From positions 2,542,001 through 2,606,000 of the forward strand of contig NZ_CP059725.1 of NCBI RefSeq assembly GCF_014117425.1: 64,000 nucleotides of DNA, given 5' to 3'. This document shows positions 29,136 to 37,718 of this stretch, one piece after another. How positions within the stretch are numbered: position 1 is the first letter of the stretch; each line of letters opens with the position of its first letter. The translations under genes and the position numbers were made by a program. This DNA comes from Bartonella sp. HY038. GTDB lineage: Bacteria; Pseudomonadota; Alphaproteobacteria; Rhizobiales; Rhizobiaceae. The notes below the pieces were generated by a model. That model ran no database searches, was not told where the DNA came from, and saw only the letters and a list, made by a program, of their open reading frames with translations.

Positions 29136-30563
29136 ATGTTACATGATAAACGCCCAGTAAACATGGGCGAACATATTTTTTCATCTATTCCATATCAAGC
29201 AATTATTGCGAAAAATGAACCGCAAGGCCATTACTTACGGGCACTCGATGATTTGCGCCGCGCTTTACACGAACCGCAATTAACAAGCGATACCATTGAC
29301 AATATTGTCACAACACCCGATTTTCATGCGGGCAAACCAGTACCTGTTGGGGTTGTGGTTGATACACAGCATGTCCTAATGCCTCATTTAATTGGCAATG
29401 ATATTGGCTGTGGCATGCGCATGATCGTTATTGATAATGTGTCACCTGATGAATTATTGCCTGAGCTTGACGGTCATTTAAGGCATATATTATTTCAAGG
29501 TGGGCGCAATATTGCGCTGACAGGACGCAATCGCCAAGCCATTTTACAACATGGCATTTTAGGGTTATTGGATAGCTTTAAAGCAGGGCGACAAGGCTTG
29601 TTGGCTGATATTAATATTGATGCGGCATGGCACGATGTTAATCATCAAGGCGATTATGGCCATTTCAACGCGAATAGAATTATTGAAGACTTTGCTGATT
29701 TTGGCAAAGGATTAGACGAATTTCGCCATGATGCTATTTTGGGAACAATTGGTGGCGGCAACCATTTTGTTGAATTTGGTTTTGTCGATGACATTGTTGA
29801 TGGTCAATTTGCCCATGCCGCAGGCTTAAAATCTAATAGTTTAGTGGTCATTATCCATAGTGGTTCATTAGATTTTGGCCAAAGAATTGGCAGCATACTG
29901 CGTGAAAAAATGCGAGAAAGTGCCGATCATAAATGTGGCCTTGATGTAGATGATAATAATAGCTTAGTGCAATTTTGTATCAATGGATATGCAAATGCCG
30001 TCAATATTGCATTTGCCAATCGCTTCTTAATTGGCTTATCAGCTATTAAAGCACTACAACGCGTTTTAAAACGCAAGGTTGAGCATCATTTGGTTTATGA
30101 TGCGGCGCATAACGCTATTTGGTATGAAGATGGTGTTTATCGCCATCGAAAAGGTGCTTGCCCTGCCCGTGGTGGTGATATTATGGCAGGCAGTGCCTAT
30201 CATTGGCTTGGTGAACCAGTTATTTTGCCCGGATCAATGGGGGACGGTAGTTGGCTATTAAAAGGGCTTGGCAATAAACAATTAGCACAATCATCAGCCC
30301 ATGGTGCGGGTAGGCGTTTATCACGTAGCCAAGCACGAAAAAGCGCGCTGTTAAATACAAAACTGCGCGTTGTAACACCTATAGCTCACGAAAATAGTAA
30401 TCTATATGGGCGTTTAGATATTCAAAAGGAACTAAAAGACCGCTTGCGTGAAGAAGCACCTGCCGCTTACCGCCCAATTGACGATGTTGTTGAACCAATG
30501 GTTAACGCCAAGATGGTAAGTAAAGTTGCCAAGATTAAACCTATTTTGACAGTAAAAGGATAG
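29136..30563 (+). CDS. rtcB: RtcB-like RNA ligase
   Basis: This is a 475-residue GTP-dependent RNA 3'-phosphate ligase family member. The manganese-site motif 'NDIGCGM' is at about 88-94, 'GGGNHFVEF' near 205, 'IIHSGSLDFGQRIG' near 239 and 'YDAAHNAIW' near 320. The guanylylated histidine motif is 'AHGAGR' near 388-393. Thus the catalytic set looks intact. It is longer than E. coli RtcB (about 408). No RtcA cyclase or RtcR regulator is adjacent; it sits alone behind GGAG. RtcB members repair broken tRNA or rRNA, and the specific role here is unknown. Confidence 0.9.
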   Translation: MLHDKRPVNMGEHIFSSIPYQAIIAKNEPQGHYLRALDDLRRALHEPQLTSDTIDNIVTTPDFHAGKPVPVGVVVDTQHVLMPHLIGNDIGCGMRMIVIDNVSPDELLPELDGHLRHILFQGGRNIALTGRNRQAILQHGILGLLDSFKAGRQGLLADINIDAAWHDVNHQGDYGHFNANRIIEDFADFGKGLDEFRHDAILGTIGGGNHFVEFGFVDDIVDGQFAHAAGLKSNSLVVIIHSGSLDFGQRIGSILREKMRESADHKCGLDVDDNNSLVQFCINGYANAVNIAFANRFLIGLSAIKALQRVLKRKVEHHLVYDAAHNAIWYEDGVYRHRKGACPARGGDIMAGSAYHWLGEPVILPGSMGDGSWLLKGLGNKQLAQSSAHGAGRRLSRSQARKSALLNTKLRVVTPIAHENSNLYGRLDIQKELKDRLREEAPAAYRPIDDVVEPMVNAKMVSKVAKIKPILTVKG

Positions 30564-30603
30564 GTAATTCATTATTAAATAACATCGGCAATTAAATCTT
30601 AAA

Positions 30604-30644
30604 TTTGGCGTTTTCTTACAAAAATTTTTAAAGAAAGCGCCAAA
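30604..30644. terminator. Bidirectional hairpin between rtcB and the TagR-like gene
   Basis: TTTGGCGTTTTCTT pairs with AAGAAAGCGCCAAA (one G-U pair) in the 119-base gap between two convergent genes. Confidence 0.65.
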
Positions 30645-30682
30645 TATTGCTCATTTTGCTAAAGCATCTTTGCCAACAAATC

Positions 30683-32287
30683 CTAATCAAACCATGGATG
30701 GGCGCCAATAAGTTTATCGACAATGGCACGGGTTTGGGTGACGCTGCCAGCATGATAATCGGATATTTGCTGCATAGCTTCATCCACATATCGTACCAAG
30801 GCTTGACGTTTTTGTTCAGTCAACTCACGCTTAACGATATCGCCTTGCACTGCCACCTTATTGCCTTGATCTGTTGCAATTTGCACGATAGAATCGGTAT
30901 ATATCGTCACAAACATATCAAAATTTTCACGTTCACGCTTAAAGCGCGTCCTTGTGCTTTCCTTCAAGTCAGCAGGAAAATCAGGATCGTTTAAATTAGC
31001 ATAAAAATTATCAAGGGCGCGCGAGGCCAAATGTAATTCACGTGCCGACATGCCAGCATTAAAAATCGCGCGGCGTAAACTGCGATTTTCAACGTCATTT
31101 CGGCGTGTAAACTCGGTTTCCAAACGTGTACGCAAACCAGCAATTTCTGTTTTCAAAGGCCCTTCAATCCGCGCTTCAATTTCTTGCAATTGCATACTAG
31201 GTTGATTGGCGGCATCGCCCTCTACCTGCTTGCTTAGCTCTTTAAATGCCGCCTCTAAGCGCTCCACAGACGCTAAATCGCCAATCGATGGCGTGCTAAT
31301 CACCAATCGGAAACCAGCCGTGCGGCGGCGCATTTCACCTTTTGAATCTTGCGAAAAAAATGGATATTCATCACGACGAGACGATGTTAAAGTTTCTGGA
31401 TTATCTAAGAACGAACCACCGCGCACAACAAAACCACCAACTGCGCCATGCAAGCGATCAAGTCGGGTTAAGCGAAACGGATCAAGCATAATTTCTTCAG
31501 CATTTCCATAAAGATCATAAAGACCAAGAGGATTAGGATTTTTTTGGCCAATTGGCTTTGCTTTACCGCTTGCTGATTGTGCGCCATTATACCAAGCATA
31601 ATCATCAATAGAGCCATTGGTAAAGAAGCGGCTATTGCTACGTTCGGCTGCACTAACCGATAGGCCTCCACGGGTGGCAAATTCCCACTCGACTTCGGTT
31701 GGTAGGCGTACATAGCCGTTTTGTGCGCCAATTGCAGTTAGCTGGGCTAGATCATCTTTATAAAGCCAAGCATTTAAACGGCGGGTAAATTCCACCGCAT
31801 CATACCAACTAATACCAGTTTCAGGTAATGCATCAGGCGGCCCCATACGGGTTGGACATTTTTCGGGACTATCTGCCATCACCGCTTGATATTGCGCATG
31901 GCTAATTTCATATTTTCCCATTAAAAAGAAGTTGCCGCGCTCATTAGTTAATGCACCACTAATATGCTCTTCACGGCGATATTCCATATAAGCGCGCTCA
32001 CCTTCAGTTGCTCCAAGGCTTACTGGACTGTCGCTCAAAGGTGCACTGGCAGAATTTTCGTCCATAACCACTGTTTGTACGGCACGAAATACAAGTTTGC
32101 CATCACAGGGCAAGTCAATGACAACATCGCCATCGGCAGGCTTTGGATTCCAAACGCGCGGTGTCCATTCAGCAGAAAGTGCAGTGCCGCTTAAAGCTCC
32201 CCAAGATAGGGCAGCAATACCGATAGCAGTAACACGGTGACGCCAAGATTTGAACGATGAGAAAGTGGGATTAAATTTATTCAGCAC
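30683..32287 (-). CDS. Secreted formylglycine-enzyme-like protein (TagR-like)
   Basis: This is a 534-residue periplasmic protein. GTG 32287 is preceded by GGGAGGGG and overlaps the upstream permease gene; the longer frame starts at 32308. A signal peptide covers about 1-40 ('IGIAALSWGALSGTALSA'). The FGE-sulfatase (SUMF) domain spans about 90-320: 'YEISHAQYQAVM', 'GISWYDAVEFTRRLNAWL', 'VRLPTEVEWEFATRGG', 'YGNAEEIMLDPF', 'RGGSFLDNP'. The two catalytic cysteines of true formylglycine enzymes near the 'RGGS' strand are absent, so it is probably a binding or scaffold protein. The C-terminal 200 residues are helical and coiled-coil-like. Last gene of the srf run, beside TagS- and TagT-like genes as in the type VI regulatory locus. 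Confidence 0.82.
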   Translation of the reverse strand: MLNKFNPTFSSFKSWRHRVTAIGIAALSWGALSGTALSAEWTPRVWNPKPADGDVVIDLPCDGKLVFRAVQTVVMDENSASAPLSDSPVSLGATEGERAYMEYRREEHISGALTNERGNFFLMGKYEISHAQYQAVMADSPEKCPTRMGPPDALPETGISWYDAVEFTRRLNAWLYKDDLAQLTAIGAQNGYVRLPTEVEWEFATRGGLSVSAAERSNSRFFTNGSIDDYAWYNGAQSASGKAKPIGQKNPNPLGLYDLYGNAEEIMLDPFRLTRLDRLHGAVGGFVVRGGSFLDNPETLTSSRRDEYPFFSQDSKGEMRRRTAGFRLVISTPSIGDLASVERLEAAFKELSKQVEGDAANQPSMQLQEIEARIEGPLKTEIAGLRTRLETEFTRRNDVENRSLRRAIFNAGMSARELHLASRALDNFYANLNDPDFPADLKESTRTRFKRERENFDMFVTIYTDSIVQIATDQGNKVAVQGDIVKRELTEQKRQALVRYVDEAMQQISDYHAGSVTQTRAIVDKLIGAHPWFD

Positions 32288-33470
32288 GTAGAGCCCCTCC
32301 CGGTGCAACAGTCACAAAACGCCATGCCGATAGCGCGGTGACGATGAGAATAAGGAACATGGTTGCCAAGCCTGCAGCAACAAGCTGAATTGGCTCCAAA
32401 TAACAATTGGCCGCACCACTGGCAAGACCAAGAGAAAATCGACTATTGATAAAATCTGCAAGACCCAAATAAAGTCCCATTGCGGTTAGAAGCCCAATGA
32501 GGCCAGTAGTTAAACCAAAACCGGCAACGAACCAAAATATTGTTGCTCGCGATCCCCCCATAAGGCGCAAAAGCGCAATATCACGGCGATGCTTGTCAAA
32601 CACACCTAAAATACTGGCACTTGCTGCACCAAAATAGGAAATGATCAGTAGGCTTGCCACCACGGCAATAATGCCATTTAATGCTTTTTCGATAGAAACC
32701 AGCTTTTCAACATCAGCCGCCCGCGAGCTTACCGGATAGCCTAGATCCTCAATCGATTGGGCTAATTTGGGCACAAATTCAATTTGCTTGGCATAAAGAC
32801 GCAGATTAGCATGGCGCAAATGCCGTTCACTTATGGGGCGACCAGCAAGCTCTAAGCGATCAATCGCAAAACCATCAAGAAATGACTCAACTTCTTCAAC
32901 CAATGTGGCATTGACAATCGCCTGACTGCCTGATGCTTGCGCGGCATCAATGAGCCCAGTAATTCTTAATTTTTGCACCAATGTTAGCCGATCGCTTTCA
33001 CGTTGCGTTCGTAAAATTACTTCATCGCCAATTGCCACTTTTAAACTATCGGCAACACGTTTTGAAATAACCGTTTCACCTAACTTTGGTGGTGCAACAT
33101 TTTGCGGTAAAAGTGGATCTCCCTCGCCGCCCGGCAATAGCGAGATCGCCTCCCGCCCACCGTGACTTGCAGGTGATAGCCAAGCGCGCGCTGCAAGGCC
33201 GCGCGTAGTTGGTTGAAAAAAGCCAACGCCTTCAAGCCCTTTAATCTTAGCAAGTTCTGCAACTCCCAAAGGATGATCACCAATGAGTCGTATTTCAAGA
33301 TTGCGTGGGTCGTTGCGCAACTCATTAACAAGCGCGGTCAATGTACCACTTTTTAGCCCCCATAAGACTAGAATGGGGGCAAGCATAGCAGCAAGCACCA
33401 AAAGCGATAAAAATGCTCCGCGTGGATGGCCAAAAATTGTGCGAAGCCCTAGATAGAAGCCAAGCCTCAT
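32277..33470 (-). CDS. FtsX-family ABC permease (TagS-like)
   Basis: This 397-residue inner-membrane permease has the MacB/LolC topology. One helix near 18-38 is followed by a large periplasmic domain (about 40-260), then three helices (about 265-285, 312-335, 365-388). 'FDKHRRDIALLRLMGGSRATIFWFV' is the typical coupling segment of FtsX-like permeases. These do not transport small solutes but transmit ATPase action to the periplasm or move lipoproteins. It overlaps the ATPase gene by 4 bases. The adjacent FGE-like and VWA genes make a TagS identity likelier than LolC. Confidence 0.87.
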   Translation of the reverse strand: MRLGFYLGLRTIFGHPRGAFLSLLVLAAMLAPILVLWGLKSGTLTALVNELRNDPRNLEIRLIGDHPLGVAELAKIKGLEGVGFFQPTTRGLAARAWLSPASHGGREAISLLPGGEGDPLLPQNVAPPKLGETVISKRVADSLKVAIGDEVILRTQRESDRLTLVQKLRITGLIDAAQASGSQAIVNATLVEEVESFLDGFAIDRLELAGRPISERHLRHANLRLYAKQIEFVPKLAQSIEDLGYPVSSRAADVEKLVSIEKALNGIIAVVASLLIISYFGAASASILGVFDKHRRDIALLRLMGGSRATIFWFVAGFGLTTGLIGLLTAMGLYLGLADFINSRFSLGLASGAANCYLEPIQLVAAGLATMFLILIVTALSAWRFVTVAPGGALRAE

Positions 33471-34207
33471 ACCTGCACCTCGCTTGTTGTGTCATATAAA
33501 ACCGCTTGCGAAAAACCAGGTTTGATATTTTCGCGCTCAACCTTTACCAAACTAAAGCCATGACGCGTTGCCAAGCTAACATCATGGGTAATCATTACTA
33601 TGGCAGTGCCAGTATGCTCGGCAACACTGGTAATCATCTCCATGCAAATATTGGCGGTTTCATCATCCAATGCACCAGTTGGTTCATCACACATCAAAAA
33701 CGCCGGCCGATGAGCAAGCGCACGAGCAATCGCTGTTCTTTGTCTCTGCCCTATCGACAAATCCTTGGGACGAGCATCGCCATCATTACCAAGTCCAACT
33801 GCTTGCAAAAGCGCCATGATATAATTATCATCGCGCCGCCCTGCCAATTTTTGCTGAACGGCAACATTTTCCTTAACCGTCAAAAAAGAAAAAAGCGGGC
33901 TAGTTTGTACAACATAGCCGAAAAGATGGGCACGCAATTGCGCAAGCCTTGCATTTTCGCGGCGAATAGCTTTGGCACTAACATCAATTGTGCCAAACTC
34001 ATCGCCAATAAGTTCGAAATAATCAGATGTTTGTGGGCGGCTAGCAAGAGCCAATAAATCCATTGCAGTTGTTTTGCCTGATCCCGTCGCCCCAACAATT
34101 GCTTTTTTATCGCCTTCTTGTAGCGAAAATGAAGGAATATGAAGACAAAAAGAACGCTCACGATCAGTGAGCGTTTTTGTCATGTTTTCAACAACAATAC
34201 GAGCCAA
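33467..34207 (-). CDS. ABC ATPase, LolD type (TagT-like)
   Basis: This 246-residue cytoplasmic ATPase has Walker A 'GATGSGKTT' (39-47), signature 'LSIGQRQR' (150-157; the usual second-position Gly is Ile), Walker B 'FLMCDEPTGALDD' (170-182) and switch His 'MITHDVSLATRHG'. The 'DEPTGALD' form is that of LolD/MacB/FtsE-type partners of FtsX permeases. Its stop overlaps the permease start (ATGA), and the VWA gene ends 37 bases upstream. Confidence 0.9.
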   Translation of the reverse strand: MARIVVENMTKTLTDRERSFCLHIPSFSLQEGDKKAIVGATGSGKTTAMDLLALASRPQTSDYFELIGDEFGTIDVSAKAIRRENARLAQLRAHLFGYVVQTSPLFSFLTVKENVAVQQKLAGRRDDNYIMALLQAVGLGNDGDARPKDLSIGQRQRTAIARALAHRPAFLMCDEPTGALDDETANICMEMITSVAEHTGTAIVMITHDVSLATRHGFSLVKVERENIKPGFSQAVLYDTTSEVQV

Positions 34208-34244
34208 AACAATGTCCTTAATTTGTTACCATAAAGGCAAAGGA

Positions 34245-36266
34245 TCACGGTAAGCGATCAAGTGAAATAGTTGTGACGAACTCACCAGCCGCAGCATCAG
34301 ACTGCAATTGCAACCAAGCATTTGGATCATTGTGCACCCGCTCATAAAAAGCAAGCTTCGATTTTAAGTCCAAAATACGATCGCGCTGCTGAGAGGCTGG
34401 CATTTGTACCCAATCCTCAGGGGTAAGGTTAAGAATTTGACTGGTATAGGGTAAACCTTCCAAATATTCGCCAAAAGCATCCCCAAGCGGCGCATCAGCT
34501 GCCAATTGCCGTGGATCATTAGAAGCACGCGCCGCCAAATCACGAATATCACGGAAAAATTCCATCGGATCGCCGCTCATAACCTCACTGCGATTAACAA
34601 TAGTGCGTAACGTTTCAGATAAGGTTGAAAGTTGGTTTTTGGTGAGCATGATACGAATATCAAGGGCTGGTTTAATAGCCGGCTGGTCAAAGTCACGATC
34701 TATCGTCCAAGCCTCATAAAAAGCTGGTGCGGCCGCATTTTCGCGCCGTCCTAAAAACTCAAGTTGCATGGCGCGGCTCGCGCGCGCAATTTGCGCCGGT
34801 GCTGAATTATCATCTTCAGCCGGTGCTTCAGTTAAACGACCAGCAGCAATATTGTTTAAATCGGTTACAATTTGGGTCGCGGCTGGGCGAATTTGATCAA
34901 TAAACCCTGATACATCGGTCGTCGTAATTGGCGTATAAAGGGTACCACCGGCAATACGCGACAAGCGGCGATAGGCATCTTCGGCATATTGATGGTCGCG
35001 TGCGCCTTCAGGGGTACGCACATGCAAGGTAGTGATGCGGATACCTTTTTTGCGGGCTAACTCATTAATTTCGTCAACAAACAAAGAGCCCGCAAAATTA
35101 TCGCCATGTTCTGGTTTTCTTGGACCTGCGTCTGTAATCAAGATCATATATTTTAAATCAAACGCATCCCAATCGCCGGCCTCAAGCCCTGCAAATACAC
35201 CGCCAAGGGCATCTTCATTAATACCTTGGGTTGAGCGAGTTGCCGTTTTCATTTTGCTAATTTCAGTTACAAAATCATCGGCGGTGGCAGTTGGCGTCAA
35301 ACGCTGAAATACTTTGACATGATAGCCAATACCGCGATTGGTTGTCTCATTTTGGCGAAAGCCAATAAGTCCAAAATTAATTGGCTTACCTGAATCTTCA
35401 ATATCGCCCTTCAAGGTTAAAACGGCATCACGCGTTGCATCAATATAAGGCTGCATCGAAATGGTTGTATCAATGACAAACATCACGCCAGTTTTAGGCT
35501 GTTGATTGCCAGCTTGCTGCGCATTTGGATCATTTGCCGGTTGGTTAGGTGAATTGGGGTTTTGCTGCCCCTGATTTTGTGCAGTTGCCGGTGTTTGCTG
35601 AGATTGCTCGCTTTGAGTAATCGAACCAACCCCTAAGAATGTGCCTTCTGCATCATCATGCAACCATCCTTTTTCAAAATCCAAAATAGGCAAGAGATAA
35701 AATTTTTCATCAATTGACGGAATATTTTCAGGCTCCAAAGCGATAACTGGACTACCTTGTTGCCCTGGATTTTGACGAAGGGCTGCAATTTTTTCTTTAA
35801 CGTCACTTGCACCAATCACATTAACAAGCTTATTTTTATCTGCAAAGAAAAGCTGCCTTTGGCGACCAACTTCGACGCGATTATTAAAAGCTGCAACAAT
35901 TGAGTGTTTCCAATCGACCGCAAATTCTTGTTTTATCCAACCCTGCGTTGCGCCGCGGCTATTACCTGCCACTTCCAAAACACCATTTTGACGAGCAAAA
36001 ACATAATAAATTTCAAAGGCAGGTAATGGCTTACCAGCGCTATCGGGTGAATTGCTTTTCGGCAACAAAATTGCGCCCGGCTTAGTGACGATGCGTTGAT
36101 AAAGGGTTTGCCGCCCTTCTTGCTTTAAAGCTTCACGGTCAGCATTTTGCGCATTAACCTGCGTCAATGACAGTATTGCAACGAGCAGGCTTACAAGCGC
36201 AAGACCTACGAGGCGACCCAAATATTGAACATAATTTGGCGCTAAAGAGCGAAAAGCATGGTTCAT
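34245..36266 (-). CDS. Secreted VWA protein resembling the PpkA periplasmic region
   Basis: This 673-residue protein has an N-terminal signal or anchor (about 17-40, 'ALVSLLVAILSLTQVNA'). An SH3-like domain (about 50-115) reads 'RIVTKPGAILLPK' then 'LPAFEIYYVFARQNGVLEVA' and 'TQGWIKQ', the pattern I know from the region before the VWA domain of type VI kinase PpkA. A Gln/Asn/Pro linker precedes the VWA domain (about 258-460) with MIDAS motif 'DTTIS'. A helical C-terminal region follows. No kinase domain is present. It overlaps the upstream gene by 4 bases and precedes TagT-, TagS- and TagR-like genes. Confidence 0.83.
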   Translation of the reverse strand: MNHAFRSLAPNYVQYLGRLVGLALVSLLVAILSLTQVNAQNADREALKQEGRQTLYQRIVTKPGAILLPKSNSPDSAGKPLPAFEIYYVFARQNGVLEVAGNSRGATQGWIKQEFAVDWKHSIVAAFNNRVEVGRQRQLFFADKNKLVNVIGASDVKEKIAALRQNPGQQGSPVIALEPENIPSIDEKFYLLPILDFEKGWLHDDAEGTFLGVGSITQSEQSQQTPATAQNQGQQNPNSPNQPANDPNAQQAGNQQPKTGVMFVIDTTISMQPYIDATRDAVLTLKGDIEDSGKPINFGLIGFRQNETTNRGIGYHVKVFQRLTPTATADDFVTEISKMKTATRSTQGINEDALGGVFAGLEAGDWDAFDLKYMILITDAGPRKPEHGDNFAGSLFVDEINELARKKGIRITTLHVRTPEGARDHQYAEDAYRRLSRIAGGTLYTPITTTDVSGFIDQIRPAATQIVTDLNNIAAGRLTEAPAEDDNSAPAQIARASRAMQLEFLGRRENAAAPAFYEAWTIDRDFDQPAIKPALDIRIMLTKNQLSTLSETLRTIVNRSEVMSGDPMEFFRDIRDLAARASNDPRQLAADAPLGDAFGEYLEGLPYTSQILNLTPEDWVQMPASQQRDRILDLKSKLAFYERVHNDPNAWLQLQSDAAAGEFVTTISLDRLP

Positions 36267-37456
36267 TGGCAGTAATCCTGAAAGGTTGTGCGTTCATCCG
36301 CTGTACCAGAATAGCGTTTTTCACGTAAATTATTGCAAAGACGGGTTATATTTTCACGCATGGTAGCATCTTGCTCGGCCAATTTGGTCCAGCTTTCAAA
36401 AGCACGGCGAATATTGGGAGGTGTTATACGATCATTGCCGGTGGCATCTGATGTTGGATCATTAGCCTTGGCATACCACTCAAGTGCTGCACGATTGCCT
36501 CTTTCACCAGAACGATAAATTGCTTCAAAACCAATATCAGTATTGCCACCCTCATCATTACGTAAAGTCCGGCCAAGATCAAAAAGTCGCTGCGGATCAG
36601 TATCAGGTGCGGTGATAAGTGCGCTCCAGCCATCAGGGCCAAGCGCAAAATCTCGTTGAACCTGTGTTTGCTCAACGACTGGCTCTGGTGTTGTTGGATC
36701 TGGTGTTGTTGGATCTGGCGTTACTGGTGGTTCTTCTCCACCTGTAACGGGCGGTGTTGCCGGTGAACCACCCGCAACCTGTTCTGTGTTTTGATTTAAA
36801 AATGAACTATAGATAAAATATCCACCAGCAATGATAGCAACACACGCAATAAGACCAATTATCACAAAAGGCACAACCATTGATTTTTTCTTTGGCACAT
36901 TGGCACCAAAATTATTTTGGCCAGCAAGAGCAGCATTTACCGCACGTTTAACATCTTCATTCTTTGGATTTTCATCGGTTTGCGGTTGCCGAGGTGCGCG
37001 CGGTGTCTCCTCAAACATTTTAATCTCAGGCTCTGGTTCCGGCTCATCCTTTGACTGAGGTGCTGTCGGCTCTGGTTCAAAAACCGGCTCAATCTTTTGC
37101 GCTATTTTTGCTTTGCCGCCATCAACCACACTGTTTCGGCTCTTTTTAGGAGCCGGTGTCACAGGAGGCCAAAATGCAAAAAATGCAACCTTACCAGCCT
37201 TTACGGTTACGGCTTCACCATCAAGGACATAATCCACCACATCGGGCCCAAGCAAAACACGTGCGCCACTCGCCATTGGGTCAATTTGTATAGGATCAAT
37301 ACCAAAAGATTGCGCCTGCCAACCATTGGGCCCTAGATTACCTGCAGTATCGGAGTCGCGTGTAATATAAATGACTGCATCCTCAGCAATAGGTTCATCG
37401 AAAATCAACCATGCATGACCGGGGCCAAATTCCAGAGCGGCAATGATCTCAGCCAT
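36263..37456 (-). CDS. Single-pass membrane protein of the srf run
   Basis: This is a 397-residue protein of unknown family. ATG 37456 directly follows GAGGAAAAA; the frame opens at 37471. The N-terminal domain (about 1-105) is beta-rich ('HAWLIFDEPIAEDAVIYITRD', 'KVAFFAFWPPV'). A Glu/Pro-rich linker, one membrane helix (about 192-218, 'VVPFVIIGLIACVAIIAGGYF'), a Pro/Thr/Asp linker with the repeat 'PDPTTPDPTTPEP', and an extracytoplasmic helical domain (about 270-397, with Cys pairs) follow. The topology suits a connector between the cytoplasmic SrfB/SrfC and the periplasmic VWA protein, whose gene it overlaps. Confidence 0.72.
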   Translation of the reverse strand: MAEIIAALEFGPGHAWLIFDEPIAEDAVIYITRDSDTAGNLGPNGWQAQSFGIDPIQIDPMASGARVLLGPDVVDYVLDGEAVTVKAGKVAFFAFWPPVTPAPKKSRNSVVDGGKAKIAQKIEPVFEPEPTAPQSKDEPEPEPEIKMFEETPRAPRQPQTDENPKNEDVKRAVNAALAGQNNFGANVPKKKSMVVPFVIIGLIACVAIIAGGYFIYSSFLNQNTEQVAGGSPATPPVTGGEEPPVTPDPTTPDPTTPEPVVEQTQVQRDFALGPDGWSALITAPDTDPQRLFDLGRTLRNDEGGNTDIGFEAIYRSGERGNRAALEWYAKANDPTSDATGNDRITPPNIRRAFESWTKLAEQDATMRENITRLCNNLREKRYSGTADERTTFQDYCQ

Positions 37457-37593
37457 TTTTTCCTCTTCCACATTAATTTTAAAGATGACAAATCTTAAAA
37501 TAAGTTTGCCTATTACAAATACAAGTTACCCAAACTGTAAAGACCTTTCCATTTGAAAATGGAAAATAGTTTTTTACGCACAGTAATTTAACT

Positions 37594-37634
37594 TATACTC
37601 TGCTCATTTTAAAACCTTAAATGTACAGAGTATA
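37594..37634. repeat. Covarying hairpin A of the srf run
   Basis: TATACTCTG (37594-37602) and CAGAGTATA (37626-37634) form a 9-bp stem. The loop begins CTCATTT. Related hairpins lie at 43705 and 43818. It occupies the gap between srfC and the next gene; no T run follows it on either strand. Confidence 0.75.
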
Positions 37635-37718
37635 GTGGTTTTCTAATTATTCATCTTTTGTATTTGTTTTTAAGCAAATCAAATACAAGCATCATAATTT
37701 AAAACTATGCAACAATCG

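Noticed and set aside
30683..32287. Active sulfatase-activating enzyme
   Set aside because: The catalytic cysteines are missing and no sulfatase gene is near.
32277..34207. LolCDE lipoprotein exporter
   Set aside because: There is only one permease, and the neighbours are FGE-like and VWA genes, so a TagS/TagT-type assignment fits better; the ATPase itself is LolD-like and phylogeny should decide.
36690..36740. Short tandem repeats in the connector protein gene (Pro-Asp-Pro-Thr-Thr units)
   Set aside because: Ordinary periplasmic linker repeats; not treated as a separate element or CRISPR-like array.
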